A stretch of 64,000 bases of DNA, taken from positions 1,623,403-1,687,402 of the forward strand of contig NZ_KB235896.1 in the NCBI RefSeq assembly GCF_000332135.1, given 5' to 3'. The stretch is from Anabaena sp. PCC 7108 (GTDB taxonomy: Bacteria; Cyanobacteriota; Cyanobacteriia; Cyanobacteriales; Nostocaceae). Made by a program: the position numbers and the translations under genes. Under the pieces are notes generated by a model, which worked only from the letters and a program-made list of their open reading frames with translations, did no database searches and was not told where the DNA came from. Below, piece after piece: positions 1-9,681 of the stretch. Position 1 is the first letter of the stretch, and every line of letters begins with the position of its first letter.

Positions 1-297
1 TTTTCCCCAATGACCTAAAGCTAAGACATCAGGACTCGCCCAAAATTTGTTGACATCAGGAAAAGTGCGACAGAGATATTCATCATTTATGCCCAGGATT
101 TGGGCAGCACCGCCGCTGTAAGGCTGATTACCGATGGGATCTTCGATGGAGTACATAAAGGCAATAGTTTGCCTAATTTCGGGCAAGGTAACGCGATAAT
201 ACCAGCCTTCAAAAAAGCGGCGACTACTTCCGTCCCAATGGTAGCCGCTGTGGGGTGTTTGGGTGAAGTCTGAGAAGTTTTTGGGAATGCTAATCAT
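1..297 (-). CDS. Tocopherol cyclase, N-terminal part (runs off the window)
   Basis: Only the first 99 codons are present; the gene continues beyond base 1. The translation starts MISIPKNF and soon has the family's N-terminal block with FEGWYYRV and a following FMYSIEDP segment, which I recognise from plant VTE1 and its cyanobacterial homologue. The enzyme closes the chromanol ring of tocopherols from the phytylquinol precursor, at the membrane. The ATG reads from base 297 on the minus strand. The C-terminal part cannot be checked here. Confidence 0.85.
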   Translation of the reverse strand, partial: MISIPKNFSDFTQTPHSGYHWDGSSRRFFEGWYYRVTLPEIRQTIAFMYSIEDPIGNQPYSGGAAQILGINDEYLCRTFPDVNKFWASPDVLALGHWGK

Positions 298-845
298 AAG
301 TGTGAAGAGTAAAAAGATTTACCAATACTTAAGAAGTCTTTCAGAAATTATTGCGATACATTAATGAATTTCAACTTTAGTAAATATCGGCTACAGATAA
401 AAAAACTCATGTTAGATTAAGAGCAAGGTACGAAAAGGTTAAAAGTGAAATACAAGCTTTTGAGTTAGAGCCTGTACCTCCCGCTCTAATGTCCTCGCAA
501 TTACTGTTAGGTTGTGGCTTCCTGTAAATGTGTTTTTGCCTTGATTTCATCTAGTTTTGATGGGAGGTTTTTAAACTCATAGCCAGAAGTGCCTGCCTAG
601 TTAGAATAAAGGATACGCAATCCTGAGTAGTATATTGCGAATCGGGTTCACCTTAGTTGACGGATTATCTCATTTTATTAAATCATTGCTTGATAATGAA
701 GCCGCTGTGAATTGCTGACGTGTATCTGTCGCAACTTGCAGCGGTTTCTGGTTTGATGGATTCTAATGATGAGAAGTCTCCTGGTGCAAGATATGAGATT
801 AGAGCAAGTTGGTAGATTTTCCTTTCTCAATTCGGGTGTATGATA
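298..845. other. Gene-free stretch with two inverted repeats
   Basis: About 550 bases lie between the tocopherol cyclase start and the 3' end of the phosphoesterase with no convincing ORF. Two hairpins are visible. Bases 465-489 form a perfect 7 bp stem (TTAGAGC/GCTCTAA) around an 11-base loop. Bases 699-747 form a 9 bp stem (AAGCCGCTG with CAGCGGTTT, one G-T pair) around a long loop. Neither is followed by a clear T-tract. A small RNA is possible but I do not recognise one. Confidence 0.35.
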
Positions 846-1676
846 TTATCTAGTTTGTAAGGTAATTATAGTCAGTTCTGGCGGACAAAATAACCTGCCG
901 GGGAGATAAGTTCCTAAACCACGATTGACATATAGCTGATTTTTTCCTATTTTATGTAATCCTTGTGACCATTCCCAATGGTGGAGAATAGAATAATTTT
1001 TTCGTAGAAATGAGACTTTACGTCTAATTTTCATAGGTATTTTTCGCAATAGTTTTTTGTAATAAAGCACTGCTGGTCCCAAACCGGGAATAACGATTTG
1101 TCCACCGTGAGTATGACCAGATAATTGCAAATCTACGCGCCATTTTTGCAATGTTTCTGCTGTATCTGGGTTGTGGGATAGAACTATACGCGGTGTAGTA
1201 GGGTCTAGCTGATTCATGACTAGTGTAGGATTGAATTCCTGTGAGTAACGGTCTGCTAGTCCTACTAGTGGTAATTCTGTTCCTAATGGATAAGCAATTT
1301 CGTTCCAAAGGACATGAATACCAATGTTTGTCAGTGCTTTTGTAACTTCAGATTTTGAATTGGCATAGTATATATCATGGTTTCCTAATACAGCATAGAT
1401 ACCACAACGACTTTCCAGATGTTTAAGACTTTTTACTAGTTTGTGAATAGGTTCTGGTGTTGTAGTGATATAGTCGCCAGTTAAGAGAACTAAATCTGGT
1501 TGTTCTTGGTTACTGAGTGCGATCGCTCTTTCTAGCATTTTATCTGATAATCGCACACCATCGTAGTGAAAATCTGACATCTGCACCAGCTTTATACCTT
1601 GTAATGATGCAGGTAAACCCGCAATCTTAACCGTTAATTTCTCAATACTCAACGGTCCAGATAATAACCTGTGCAT
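846..1676 (-). CDS. Calcineurin-like metallophosphoesterase (YkuE type)
   Basis: This is a 276-residue protein with the full set of metallophosphoesterase motifs in order: D35-x-H37 in MSDFH, GD at 67-68, GNHD at 98-101, H168 in SHNPD, and GHTHGG at 187-192. These residues bind the two catalytic metal ions in the family. The length and motif spacing fit the bacterial YkuE-like group, whose substrates are poorly known. There is no clear signal peptide, so it is probably cytoplasmic or loosely membrane associated. It stands alone on the minus strand with a 210-base gap to the divergent ParA fusion gene. Confidence 0.85.
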   Translation of the reverse strand: MHRLLSGPLSIEKLTVKIAGLPASLQGIKLVQMSDFHYDGVRLSDKMLERAIALSNQEQPDLVLLTGDYITTTPEPIHKLVKSLKHLESRCGIYAVLGNHDIYYANSKSEVTKALTNIGIHVLWNEIAYPLGTELPLVGLADRYSQEFNPTLVMNQLDPTTPRIVLSHNPDTAETLQKWRVDLQLSGHTHGGQIVIPGLGPAVLYYKKLLRKIPMKIRRKVSFLRKNYSILHHWEWSQGLHKIGKNQLYVNRGLGTYLPGRLFCPPELTIITLQTR

Positions 1677-1886
1677 AAGGCGTTTAATAATTTTTAATAG
1701 TAGGGCTTATAGTCTAACGGAAATTAATTCGTTAATTTGTATCCATAGAGTAACTTTTTGGAAATTTCATGAAAGTTGTAGATTTTAGCGTATTTATACT
1801 TATTTAAGTTAAAGGGTACTTAAATTTTAGTTTGCTGTATACTGTATTACAGCATTTATTTTAATTCAAGATACCCAAAGTAGTTT

Positions 1887-3074
1887 ATGCCATCATCTTT
1901 GCAGTCAGAATACATGAACTATGCAGAATTTGAGCAGCACGTAGCAAAACTTATTCACAAAGCTGGTTGGACAGTTGAAACTGCCAAACCTAACCAACCT
2001 GGACATGATTTAGTTGTTAAAAAAGGAAACTTAATTGGTGCTGTTCAGGTGAAATGGCTAAAAGGTAATGTAACAGCACCACAACTTTTAAAATTTGCCG
2101 ATTATTTAGATTCTAACGAAGGTAAAAAATTTAATTTTGGTTGGTTTATAACTACAAAAGGTTTCGGTGGACCAGCATTAGCTTTAATTAGAAGCTGGGA
2201 TAAAAATACTAAAATGCGCTGTGCAATTGCCTATGAAAATAAGATTGTAGGAGTTCATGGAGTTATAGAAATTGGAGGAACTGAAGACACAGAAGAAACC
2301 ATAAAACTCGATCCTCCAAAAAAAGTTTATTTTGGAGTTTTTACCTGCAAAGGTGGAGTTGGTAAAACAACTGTAGCTGCACATTTAGCGGGAGCATTTG
2401 CTCTGCAAGGGTTTAATGTAGCACTTGTAGATTTAGATCCAGAACAAAATCTGCAAAAATTAGTAGGTGATGGTGTTTTTGTTCCCAATCCTAAAGGTGT
2501 TGGGACAACTATACAAGTTTTTGATGGTGAAGATTGGCATGAGGATGCAGCGCGTGATTGTAAAATAGTAATTTGTGATTGCTCACCTGCACTTGAACGA
2601 AATCCCAAAGAGCTAATTAATAAATTTGATTACTGTATCATACCAACAACTTTAAATCCGCTGGGAATTAATAAGCATGGAAAAGTTATTCAAGGAACTG
2701 TTGAAGAAATACGGAAAATTAACCAAACTGCTCATTTATTTGTCGTAGTTAATAATTTTAAAGATCCCAAATCTATCAAAAAAATGGATATCCTTAAAAG
2801 GACTTTTGCTGAGGCTTACAAACAAATTAGTAGAATTGATAAGAAATTTCATTGTATAGATCCAGAAAAAGTATGTATTCGCTCCAGTGATCAACTTTAT
2901 TATTGGGGTATGCATATCCTGGAAAATCCAGATAATCCACGTAGTGAATTAGCATTTAATCTCATAGGTGGAAGATGCCATCCCCGTGAAGACTTTATCA
3001 ACTTAGCAGATTACATTGAAACTAACGCTGGTATTGGGATACTCAGGGAAAAAGAGGATATTGAATTAAATTAG
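1887..3074 (+). CDS. PD-(D/E)XK (Mrr-like) nuclease domain fused to a ParA-type ATPase
   Basis: The 395-residue protein has two parts. Residues 10-135 look like a restriction-endonuclease-like (Mrr) fold: D41 in GHDLVV and Q54-V-K56 in AVQVKW match the D...QxK active-site pattern of Mrr-type nucleases. Residues 146-390 are a ParA/MinD-type ATPase: deviant Walker A KGGVGKTT at 155-162 with the signature lysine 155, VDLDPEQ at 181-187, and a CDCSP Walker B-like segment near 230. ParA proteins normally act as nucleoid- or membrane-bound dimers that move DNA or complexes; here a DNA-cleaving or DNA-binding domain is attached directly. No ParB-like gene lies beside it. The function is unknown; a defence or DNA-maintenance role is inference. 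Confidence 0.75.
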   Translation: MPSSLQSEYMNYAEFEQHVAKLIHKAGWTVETAKPNQPGHDLVVKKGNLIGAVQVKWLKGNVTAPQLLKFADYLDSNEGKKFNFGWFITTKGFGGPALALIRSWDKNTKMRCAIAYENKIVGVHGVIEIGGTEDTEETIKLDPPKKVYFGVFTCKGGVGKTTVAAHLAGAFALQGFNVALVDLDPEQNLQKLVGDGVFVPNPKGVGTTIQVFDGEDWHEDAARDCKIVICDCSPALERNPKELINKFDYCIIPTTLNPLGINKHGKVIQGTVEEIRKINQTAHLFVVVNNFKDPKSIKKMDILKRTFAEAYKQISRIDKKFHCIDPEKVCIRSSDQLYYWGMHILENPDNPRSELAFNLIGGRCHPREDFINLADYIETNAGIGILREKEDIELN

Positions 3075-3130
3075 GTTTAGTTGCTGTCATCTAACACAAC
3101 ATCCCCGCTAAATTAAAAAATTCCCAAAAA

Positions 3131-4561
3131 TTATTCCACAACCGCAGGTAGAGATGTTGATAAACTTTCTGCATTACTCAACTTTTCCCCTTGACCTTGG
3201 GAAGTGAAAACCTGTTTCAAAACCTGCATCAAGATGCGGGGATGGAAAAATGCAGTGGGTGGCTTTTGCATATGCATTATTTCTAAAAACAATTGATGAA
3301 CTTCCGGGCTTTGGCTTTGCAGCATCAATACTTGTTCTAAATACTTCTGCATCAGTTTGTTGATTAAACTGGTTTCTCCTCCCTCTGTGGTAGACCAACG
3401 GAAATCCTCACCCGTAGCTATCGTCCAAGGTAAGTTAACTACTTTGTTGAATTGCTTTTGAAACTTGCGGGATAGACCAATTGAATTTCCTTGTTTACTT
3501 AAGCATTCATCCAGAGTTATAGCACCTAAAGCAGCGGTAGTCATACCTTGACCATAAACGGGATTGAAGCTACAGACAGCATCACCAACTACTAGAAAAT
3601 TTTCTGGGAATCGAGACAGTTTTTCATAATGATGCAGACAGTTTTCTGTGCGTCTATAGGCGTAAATTGGTGAAAGGGGTTGAAGTTTTTTGATAGTTTC
3701 ATAGATAATAGGTGATCGCAAACTACGCGCAAATTCCAAAAAACCTGCTTCATCCGTAGGTGGATAATCCCGACCCACACCGGCTAGTGTAATAATCAAG
3801 CGATTACCTTCGACTTGATAAATTACGCCCCCACGAGTACCAGGTGGTTGTGCTGTAATATTCACGCAATTCCAATCAGTTTGCAAATCAGCCGGAACCT
3901 GATACCAGCGGCTAGCGTAGCCTAAAAAAGCATTAACAACTGTTTCCTGGGGTGGTTCATAACCCATTGCTTGCAACCAATCAGGTGTGCGAGAATTTCT
4001 TCCAGTTGCATCCACCACTAAATCAGCAAATATCTCTACTTCCGGTTCGTTAGCAGTGCGTATCCGCACACCCGTCACACTAGCTTGATTGTTAAGTAAG
4101 CTAGTTACCTGTGTTGCTGACCGCCACTCTAGACGATCATTTGCAATTAAACGTTTACGGATAGTCAACTCCAGCAAATTGCGGCTACAGGTACGGGTAA
4201 TTATTTGAGAACGAAAGCGGGAAACCCAACCACGAATACTCAACCACAGACAATCTGCTGTCCAGTCAATAGCTGGTGCGTCTGAAGCTGCTAATTCAGC
4301 GATGATACCAGGAAACAACTGTTCTATAATCTGCTGACCCCGCATTAGTAATGCATGAACATGAAGGTATTGAGGTACACCAGGGCGTTGTTTTGCTTGT
4401 TCGGCTGCTTCTTTAAGTTGATCCCGTTCTACAACTATTACACGGTCAAAATGCTTGGTCAGTACCTGAGCCGTTAGCATTCCCGCGATACTTCCTCCCA
4501 TGACAACTGCGGTTGTTTCTGTCGCTATGCAACTATTGCTAGAGTTCATCTTGTAATTCAC
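3131..4561 (-). CDS. FAD-dependent oxidoreductase (monooxygenase / geranylgeranyl reductase superfamily)
   Basis: The 476-residue protein begins with a Rossmann-type dinucleotide-binding segment, VVMGGSIAGML around residues 19-29, ending the beta-alpha-beta unit with an acidic residue in VVERD. A second FAD motif, VVGDAVCSFNPVYGQGM, lies about two thirds along and is the GD motif of the para-hydroxybenzoate hydroxylase-like superfamily, which includes halogenases, epoxidases and prenyl reductases. The substrate cannot be told. It is a single gene converging on the ParA fusion upstream, with 57 bases between their ends. Confidence 0.7.
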   Translation of the reverse strand: MNYKMNSSNSCIATETTAVVMGGSIAGMLTAQVLTKHFDRVIVVERDQLKEAAEQAKQRPGVPQYLHVHALLMRGQQIIEQLFPGIIAELAASDAPAIDWTADCLWLSIRGWVSRFRSQIITRTCSRNLLELTIRKRLIANDRLEWRSATQVTSLLNNQASVTGVRIRTANEPEVEIFADLVVDATGRNSRTPDWLQAMGYEPPQETVVNAFLGYASRWYQVPADLQTDWNCVNITAQPPGTRGGVIYQVEGNRLIITLAGVGRDYPPTDEAGFLEFARSLRSPIIYETIKKLQPLSPIYAYRRTENCLHHYEKLSRFPENFLVVGDAVCSFNPVYGQGMTTAALGAITLDECLSKQGNSIGLSRKFQKQFNKVVNLPWTIATGEDFRWSTTEGGETSLINKLMQKYLEQVLMLQSQSPEVHQLFLEIMHMQKPPTAFFHPRILMQVLKQVFTSQGQGEKLSNAESLSTSLPAVVE

Positions 4562-4622
4562 CTTTTTGGATACAAGTTTTACACAATTGCTTTGTTAATA
4601 TAACAACAACAATAATAGCACT

Positions 4623-6800
4623 TTAAGGTTTCTCTCTCTCCCAAATTAAAATCTGTTGTCTCAGTTCTTCCATATCTAAATAATCATTCACAAAAGCTTT
4701 CCTTAAAAGTTCATGGGGAATAAATTTATCATATTTTTGCAGTTCTGGTGCTTCTGCATGACTAACTAAATGTTCTGCTGTAATTCTTTGTTCGCATAAA
4801 GAAGAAATTTCTGGATAAACAGACGAGAATTTATTCTTACCTAATTTCAAAGTCAAATAATAAGGATTTAGCCCACCAATACTATTGATTTCTAATGATT
4901 CTCGACAAAAAGAGTTAAGCAATCTTTCTAAAGTGCGGTAAGCAACAGTACCCATCCAAGGAAAGATGCAGCATTTATTTTTTTCCAAAAGTATAATGTT
5001 ATGTTTATCTAATCCAGCATTTTGCGCTAATTTTCTAACTTCCTGCAAACGTAATTTAGCATTTTTTTGTAAATAGCTATATTCTGTATTTTCTAACAAA
5101 ACCTGACGCATTCGTTGTAGAATTTTGGTATGAATATTACCGCTACTACCACGCCAATAAATACTAGCTTTACCCTCAGCTTGTTTAACAAAAATAGCCT
5201 TTTTTTTGAAGTCAACTTCTATAACTTCCCAACTTCTTCCAGCTAAGGCAAATTGATTACCAACAGGAGGTGGTATGACAATACCACCAATTTCCGTTGC
5301 CCCTTGTTTAACAACATATTCTTGATGATCAGCAAATACAGCATAAAACTGAAATTTATTAACTATTTTTTCTCCTAATAAACCAATAATTAATTTACCT
5401 TGTTCAGTTTTTTGAATGTGATTAATATCAATTAAATATCGTAGTAACAACTTATAATCATCCGTCGAAATATTTGCAAATGGGGATAAATTAAAAACTT
5501 CTTGGGCTAAAGCAGCAGGTGAAAGCTCCCCAGTTGCTTTTAAAATGCTCATTGTTTGATGATAAAGTAAACTTAAAGGATATTTAATTGGCTTGATTGG
5601 TTCTAGCCAACGCTCTTCTAAATAAAGTTGAATAATAGCGATACACTGTAAAAGTTGCCAAGGGATTTGTTCTGGTAAAGAAGTTTCTGATAATAGTTGT
5701 TTTTCTGAACAAACAAAACGCATATCCGCAAATTCACCTCTTCTACCACTTCTTCCTAATCTTTGTAAAAAACTAGCAACTGATAACGGTGATTCTAATT
5801 GTATTACTCTTTCTAATTCACCAATATCAATACCTAATTCTAGGGTTAAAGTTGCTGCTGTTACCGCAGGAGTATGAGGTTCACGCATAGCATTTTCAGC
5901 AGATTGTCGTAAAGTCGCAGAAATGCTCCCATGATGTACATGATATATATCTGGAAATCCTTCTTGTTTAGCTATTTGGCGTAGAGAAGAAATAATAGAT
6001 TCTGTTTGGGTGCGGTTGTTAGCAAATATCAGACATTTACGAGATTTACTAAGATTGAAAATATATTGATCATATGCTGATTTTTCTAATTCTTTTTCAA
6101 AATAAAAATGCTCTATAGCTAATTTTATTTGGCGTTTTCCTGCTGCAATTTTTGGGGTAATTACTGCTTTATCTGTTCCTGAACTTAACCATGCTTCAGC
6201 CATTGAGTAATCACCCAGAGTTGCTGATAAACCAATACGACGAGGTTGTATTGTGGTAACTTTTGCTAAACGTTGTAGTTGACAAATAATTTGATAACCA
6301 CGTTCTGAACCCATGAAAGCATGAATTTCATCAATAATGATAAAACGTAAATCAGCAAATAACCGGATTAGTTCATTATTTTTGTTAATTAATAAGCTTT
6401 CTAAAGATTCTGGTGTTATTTGTAGAATGCCTTGGGGATTTTTTAAAAGTTTATTTTTGCGACTTTGCCCTACGTCACCATGCCAAGAGTATACTGATAT
6501 ATCTGCGGCTTTTAATAAATCATTGAGACGTTCAAATTGATCATTAATTAAAGCTTTAATGGGACTAATATACAATGCGCCTATTGTAGTAGTTGGTTGT
6601 TCGTATAATAAAGTTAAAATCGGTAAAAATGCGGCTTCTGTTTTTCCCGCAGCGGTAGCCGCAGCAACTAGCAAATGAGCATCAGTTTCAAATATTACCT
6701 GACAAGCAGCAATTTGCACTGGTCGTAATTCTGTCCAATTGTGAAGATAAATATATTCTTGAATGAAGGGTGCAAGTCGGGAAAAAATGCTGTTACTCAT
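4623..6800 (-). CDS. Lhr-like superfamily II DNA/RNA helicase (BrxHI-like)
   Basis: The 725-residue protein carries helicase motifs in order: a Q-motif-like RPVQ at 26-29, Walker A ATAAGKT at 48-54, TPESL near 130, DEIH at 157-160, SAT at 192-194, and in the second RecA domain ELGIDIG and QRLGRSGRRG. The C-terminal 350 residues resemble the winged-helix and unique regions of the Lhr core. Lhr-like helicases of this size occur with DUF2791 ATPases in BREX type 2 (as BrxHI) and in TerB-associated clusters. A DUF2791 gene lies 1.5 kb away on the same strand, with a divergent kinase gene between, which supports membership of such a system. No BREX methylase or PglZ gene is visible here. Confidence 0.85.
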   Translation of the reverse strand: MSNSIFSRLAPFIQEYIYLHNWTELRPVQIAACQVIFETDAHLLVAAATAAGKTEAAFLPILTLLYEQPTTTIGALYISPIKALINDQFERLNDLLKAADISVYSWHGDVGQSRKNKLLKNPQGILQITPESLESLLINKNNELIRLFADLRFIIIDEIHAFMGSERGYQIICQLQRLAKVTTIQPRRIGLSATLGDYSMAEAWLSSGTDKAVITPKIAAGKRQIKLAIEHFYFEKELEKSAYDQYIFNLSKSRKCLIFANNRTQTESIISSLRQIAKQEGFPDIYHVHHGSISATLRQSAENAMREPHTPAVTAATLTLELGIDIGELERVIQLESPLSVASFLQRLGRSGRRGEFADMRFVCSEKQLLSETSLPEQIPWQLLQCIAIIQLYLEERWLEPIKPIKYPLSLLYHQTMSILKATGELSPAALAQEVFNLSPFANISTDDYKLLLRYLIDINHIQKTEQGKLIIGLLGEKIVNKFQFYAVFADHQEYVVKQGATEIGGIVIPPPVGNQFALAGRSWEVIEVDFKKKAIFVKQAEGKASIYWRGSSGNIHTKILQRMRQVLLENTEYSYLQKNAKLRLQEVRKLAQNAGLDKHNIILLEKNKCCIFPWMGTVAYRTLERLLNSFCRESLEINSIGGLNPYYLTLKLGKNKFSSVYPEISSLCEQRITAEHLVSHAEAPELQKYDKFIPHELLRKAFVNDYLDMEELRQQILIWEREKP

Positions 6801-6950
6801 ACCAATTTTAAATTATTTTAAATTTTAGATAGAAGAATAATCCCAGGAATAACACCGAGTCTGATGCTAGTTGGCAGTTTAAGTAAGCTTACAGTAATCT
6901 AGTAACAAGGAGTAAACTTCTAAAAGTAACAAAGTTCAGAAGTTAGCAAA

Positions 6951-8342
6951 ATGACAAATCAAGATTTAGGTGATTTTGCCAAAGAGACGCTCTTGGAACG
7001 CTACGAAGTGCAGCAGCAACTGGGTAAAAAAGCCGGACGAAGAACGCTGCTGACTCGTGATTTGCAAACCCAAGAACTAGTAGTAGTGAAACTACTTTCA
7101 TTTAATGATGAATTTCAATGGCACGATTTGAAACTCTTTGAACGTGAAGCCGAAACTCTTCAAGCTATATCCCACCCAGCAATTCCCCGTTACCTAGATT
7201 ACTTTGAGTTAGATACTCCTGACTACAAAGGATTTGCACTCGTACAAAGTTATATTCCCGCTGAATCTTTAGAAACACAACTGAAAGCAGGACGTAGTTT
7301 TAGTGAAGAAGAAGTCAAACAATTAGCGACAGCAATATTAGAAATTCTTAAATATTTACACGGTCGTCAACCACCTGTAATTCACCGCGATATCAAGCCT
7401 AGTAATATACTTTTAACCAATCGTTCTGGTAATAGTGTCGGTGAGGTTTATTTAGTAGATTTTGGCTCAGTGCAAACTATTGCTAGAACAAACAGCACAA
7501 TGACTGTTGTTGGTAGTTATGGGTATATGCCACCTGAACAATTTAATGGTAAAGCTACTCCTGCTTCTGATCTTTATGGTTTGGGTGCAACTTTAATTTA
7601 CTTAGTAACAGGTGAACATCCAGCCGATTTACCGCAACAAGATTTAGTAATTAAATTTGAAGCAGCAGCTAATATTAGTCCTGGTTTTAGCAGTTGGTTG
7701 CGGAAGATGACACAACCTATTTTGAGTAAAAGATTGGCTTCTGCTGAACAGGCTTTACACGCTTTAGAACTACCTAAAAATAAAACTCAAACTCCAGTCA
7801 AGATATCTAATTCAGTTTTAGTAAAACCTTTTGGAAGTAAGGTAAGTTTGCATAAAAATGCTGACTTTATGGAAATTGTTATCCCTCCATTGGGTGGATT
7901 TTCAAAAATTATTATGATGTTTTCCTGGTATTGTAAGGTGGTTTTACCGCTTTCATTTTTAATGCTTTTGCCAATCTTTAGAATCATTTCACCTCTGCTG
8001 ATTCCAGTTAGTTTGTTAATATTATTTTTGGTCATATGTATGTGCTTTTTTGGAAATAAAATCCTGCATATAAATAGGACTAAAATTTTTTCATATTATG
8101 AATTGTTTGGAATTGAGCGACATCATCCACTTCCTAGTATGAAAAAAAATATTATTCGCTTAGAGATAACCCATACTTACGAAAACAATAGACCTCAGGC
8201 TTGTTTAATTATCTGGTCAGGAATGCTAAAATATAAAATTCATACTGGTGAAAATCATACTTTTGCTATCAGTACTTTAGAACTTGATTGGTTGGCGGAA
8301 GAGCTGAGTAATTGGCTAGAATTACCAATTACTAGAAACTAA
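6951..8342 (+). CDS. Serine/threonine protein kinase with C-terminal membrane anchor
   Basis: Residues 18-255 are a eukaryotic-type kinase domain: K47 in VVVKLL, HRDIKPSN at 145-152, DFG at 170-172 and the PPEQF substrate-loop motif near 194. The glycine-rich loop is degenerate (QLGKKAGRRT). A hydrophobic stretch at about 320-365 gives two membrane segments, followed by a roughly 90-residue C-terminal domain of unknown type. The gene is on the plus strand between two minus-strand genes, the Lhr-like helicase and the DUF2791 ATPase, and ends 14 bases from the end of the ATPase gene. It may sense a membrane or redox cue; the target is unknown. Confidence 0.85.
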   Translation: MTNQDLGDFAKETLLERYEVQQQLGKKAGRRTLLTRDLQTQELVVVKLLSFNDEFQWHDLKLFEREAETLQAISHPAIPRYLDYFELDTPDYKGFALVQSYIPAESLETQLKAGRSFSEEEVKQLATAILEILKYLHGRQPPVIHRDIKPSNILLTNRSGNSVGEVYLVDFGSVQTIARTNSTMTVVGSYGYMPPEQFNGKATPASDLYGLGATLIYLVTGEHPADLPQQDLVIKFEAAANISPGFSSWLRKMTQPILSKRLASAEQALHALELPKNKTQTPVKISNSVLVKPFGSKVSLHKNADFMEIVIPPLGGFSKIIMMFSWYCKVVLPLSFLMLLPIFRIISPLLIPVSLLILFLVICMCFFGNKILHINRTKIFSYYELFGIERHHPLPSMKKNIIRLEITHTYENNRPQACLIIWSGMLKYKIHTGENHTFAISTLELDWLAEELSNWLELPITRN

Positions 8343-8355
8343 GAAAATTCCTTGC

Positions 8356-9681
8356 TTACAAACTAAATTCAGATACATCTCCATCTATATTTTCACTATC
8401 ACCAACAGTAGTAGGTTTAAAGTTAGAACCATGAACTAATTCAGTAAACTTAATTTCTGGGTTTTGATAAATAACATTTAACACACTAATAAAATCCCGA
8501 ATAATTTCTCCTGGTGTGAGTAAAGCTTCTGCACCTAAACGACTAATAATTTCTTGGACAAATTCCTTTAATTCCCTATTTGTTAAGGTCTTTTCATAAG
8601 CAAAATTGAGGGCATGAATTTCTGTTAATCGTTGTAAAAGTGAGAAGATTTCTGTTTCAGTTAAAGGATTGAGTCGAATAACTGGACTCATATATTCTTG
8701 TACACCTGCTTGGGTAGAAAAACGACTTTCTTTTGTGCGTCTACGCCAAGCTTGGTCAGCAAAAAGTCCTCGATTTGGATCTTCTAAAAATTTAGTTGTT
8801 CCCCCAATAAAAATACCCAGATTTTCTGCTTTACATTGCATGGTGTCGTTGAACATTGCTAACAGTCTGTTGTAGTTCTTTTCACGAGTGACTGTCGTGG
8901 ATATTTGATATAAATTGACGGCTTCATCTATTAAAATTAACATTCCTTTATAGCCTATTTCCGCTACAAATTTCGCTAAGAGTTTGATATAATCAAACCA
9001 GGTATCATCATCAATAATCACCCGTACTCCTAATGCGGCTTTAGCTTCAGTTTTGGTATTAAATTCTCCTCTCAACCAGCGTAAAGACGCATTTTTTAAT
9101 TCATCATTATCTAAACGATAACTACGCCAATAAGCAATAATTACAGTACCAAAATCAAAGCCATGAACTAAGTCTTCAATATAGTGAACTACTTCCCGAA
9201 TTTTCACTTCTACTTGCTCATCAAAACCTTCATCATTGGGATTTATGCCCTGTTCTTTAGCTACTTCTTGCTGAATTTTATTAATCCATCCTTCTAAAAT
9301 AGAAATTAAAGCACCACCGTCAGGACGAGTTTTTGTAGCGAGACGACTCATCAATTCTCGATAAGTTGCTAAACCTTCATTGTTGCTTCCTGCTAGTTTG
9401 CGTCCAGTGGATAAATCAGCGTCAGCAACTACAAATCCTTGCTCCATAGCCCGGTTACGAATCATTTGCAGCATGAAGCTTTTACCGGAGCCGTAGTTAC
9501 CAATGATAAACCGAAATGCGGCTACACCTTCGGCGATATCATTAAGATTATTTAATAGGCTATTAAGTTCTTTTTCTCGACCTACTGCTATGTGTTCAAT
9601 TCCAACTCTGGGGACTACTCCTGCACCCAAGGAATTAATTAAAGCGGTGGAGATTTTTTTGGAAATTTTTGGTTTTGTCAT
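8356..9681 (-). CDS. BrxD-like ATP-binding protein (DUF2791)
   Basis: The 441-residue protein has a P-loop GNYGSGKS at 61-68 and a Walker B LILIDEA at 248-254, and it opens with the family's start region (SLGAGVVPRVGIEHIAVGRE). I recognise it as DUF2791, the family of BrxD from BREX type 2 and of ATPases found next to Lhr-like helicases. In such systems it is thought to load or drive a DNA-acting complex. Upstream on the same strand, 237 bases away, is the TerB-C-like coiled-coil gene; downstream, beyond the convergent kinase, is the helicase. Confidence 0.82.
   Translation of the reverse strand: MTKPKISKKISTALINSLGAGVVPRVGIEHIAVGREKELNSLLNNLNDIAEGVAAFRFIIGNYGSGKSFMLQMIRNRAMEQGFVVADADLSTGRKLAGSNNEGLATYRELMSRLATKTRPDGGALISILEGWINKIQQEVAKEQGINPNDEGFDEQVEVKIREVVHYIEDLVHGFDFGTVIIAYWRSYRLDNDELKNASLRWLRGEFNTKTEAKAALGVRVIIDDDTWFDYIKLLAKFVAEIGYKGMLILIDEAVNLYQISTTVTREKNYNRLLAMFNDTMQCKAENLGIFIGGTTKFLEDPNRGLFADQAWRRRTKESRFSTQAGVQEYMSPVIRLNPLTETEIFSLLQRLTEIHALNFAYEKTLTNRELKEFVQEIISRLGAEALLTPGEIIRDFISVLNVIYQNPEIKFTELVHGSNFKPTTVGDSENIDGDVSEFSL

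Noticed and set aside
4623-9681. A complete BREX type 2 system
   Set aside because: Only the helicase and BrxD-like parts are present; no PglZ, PglX methylase, PglY or PglW is found in the window.
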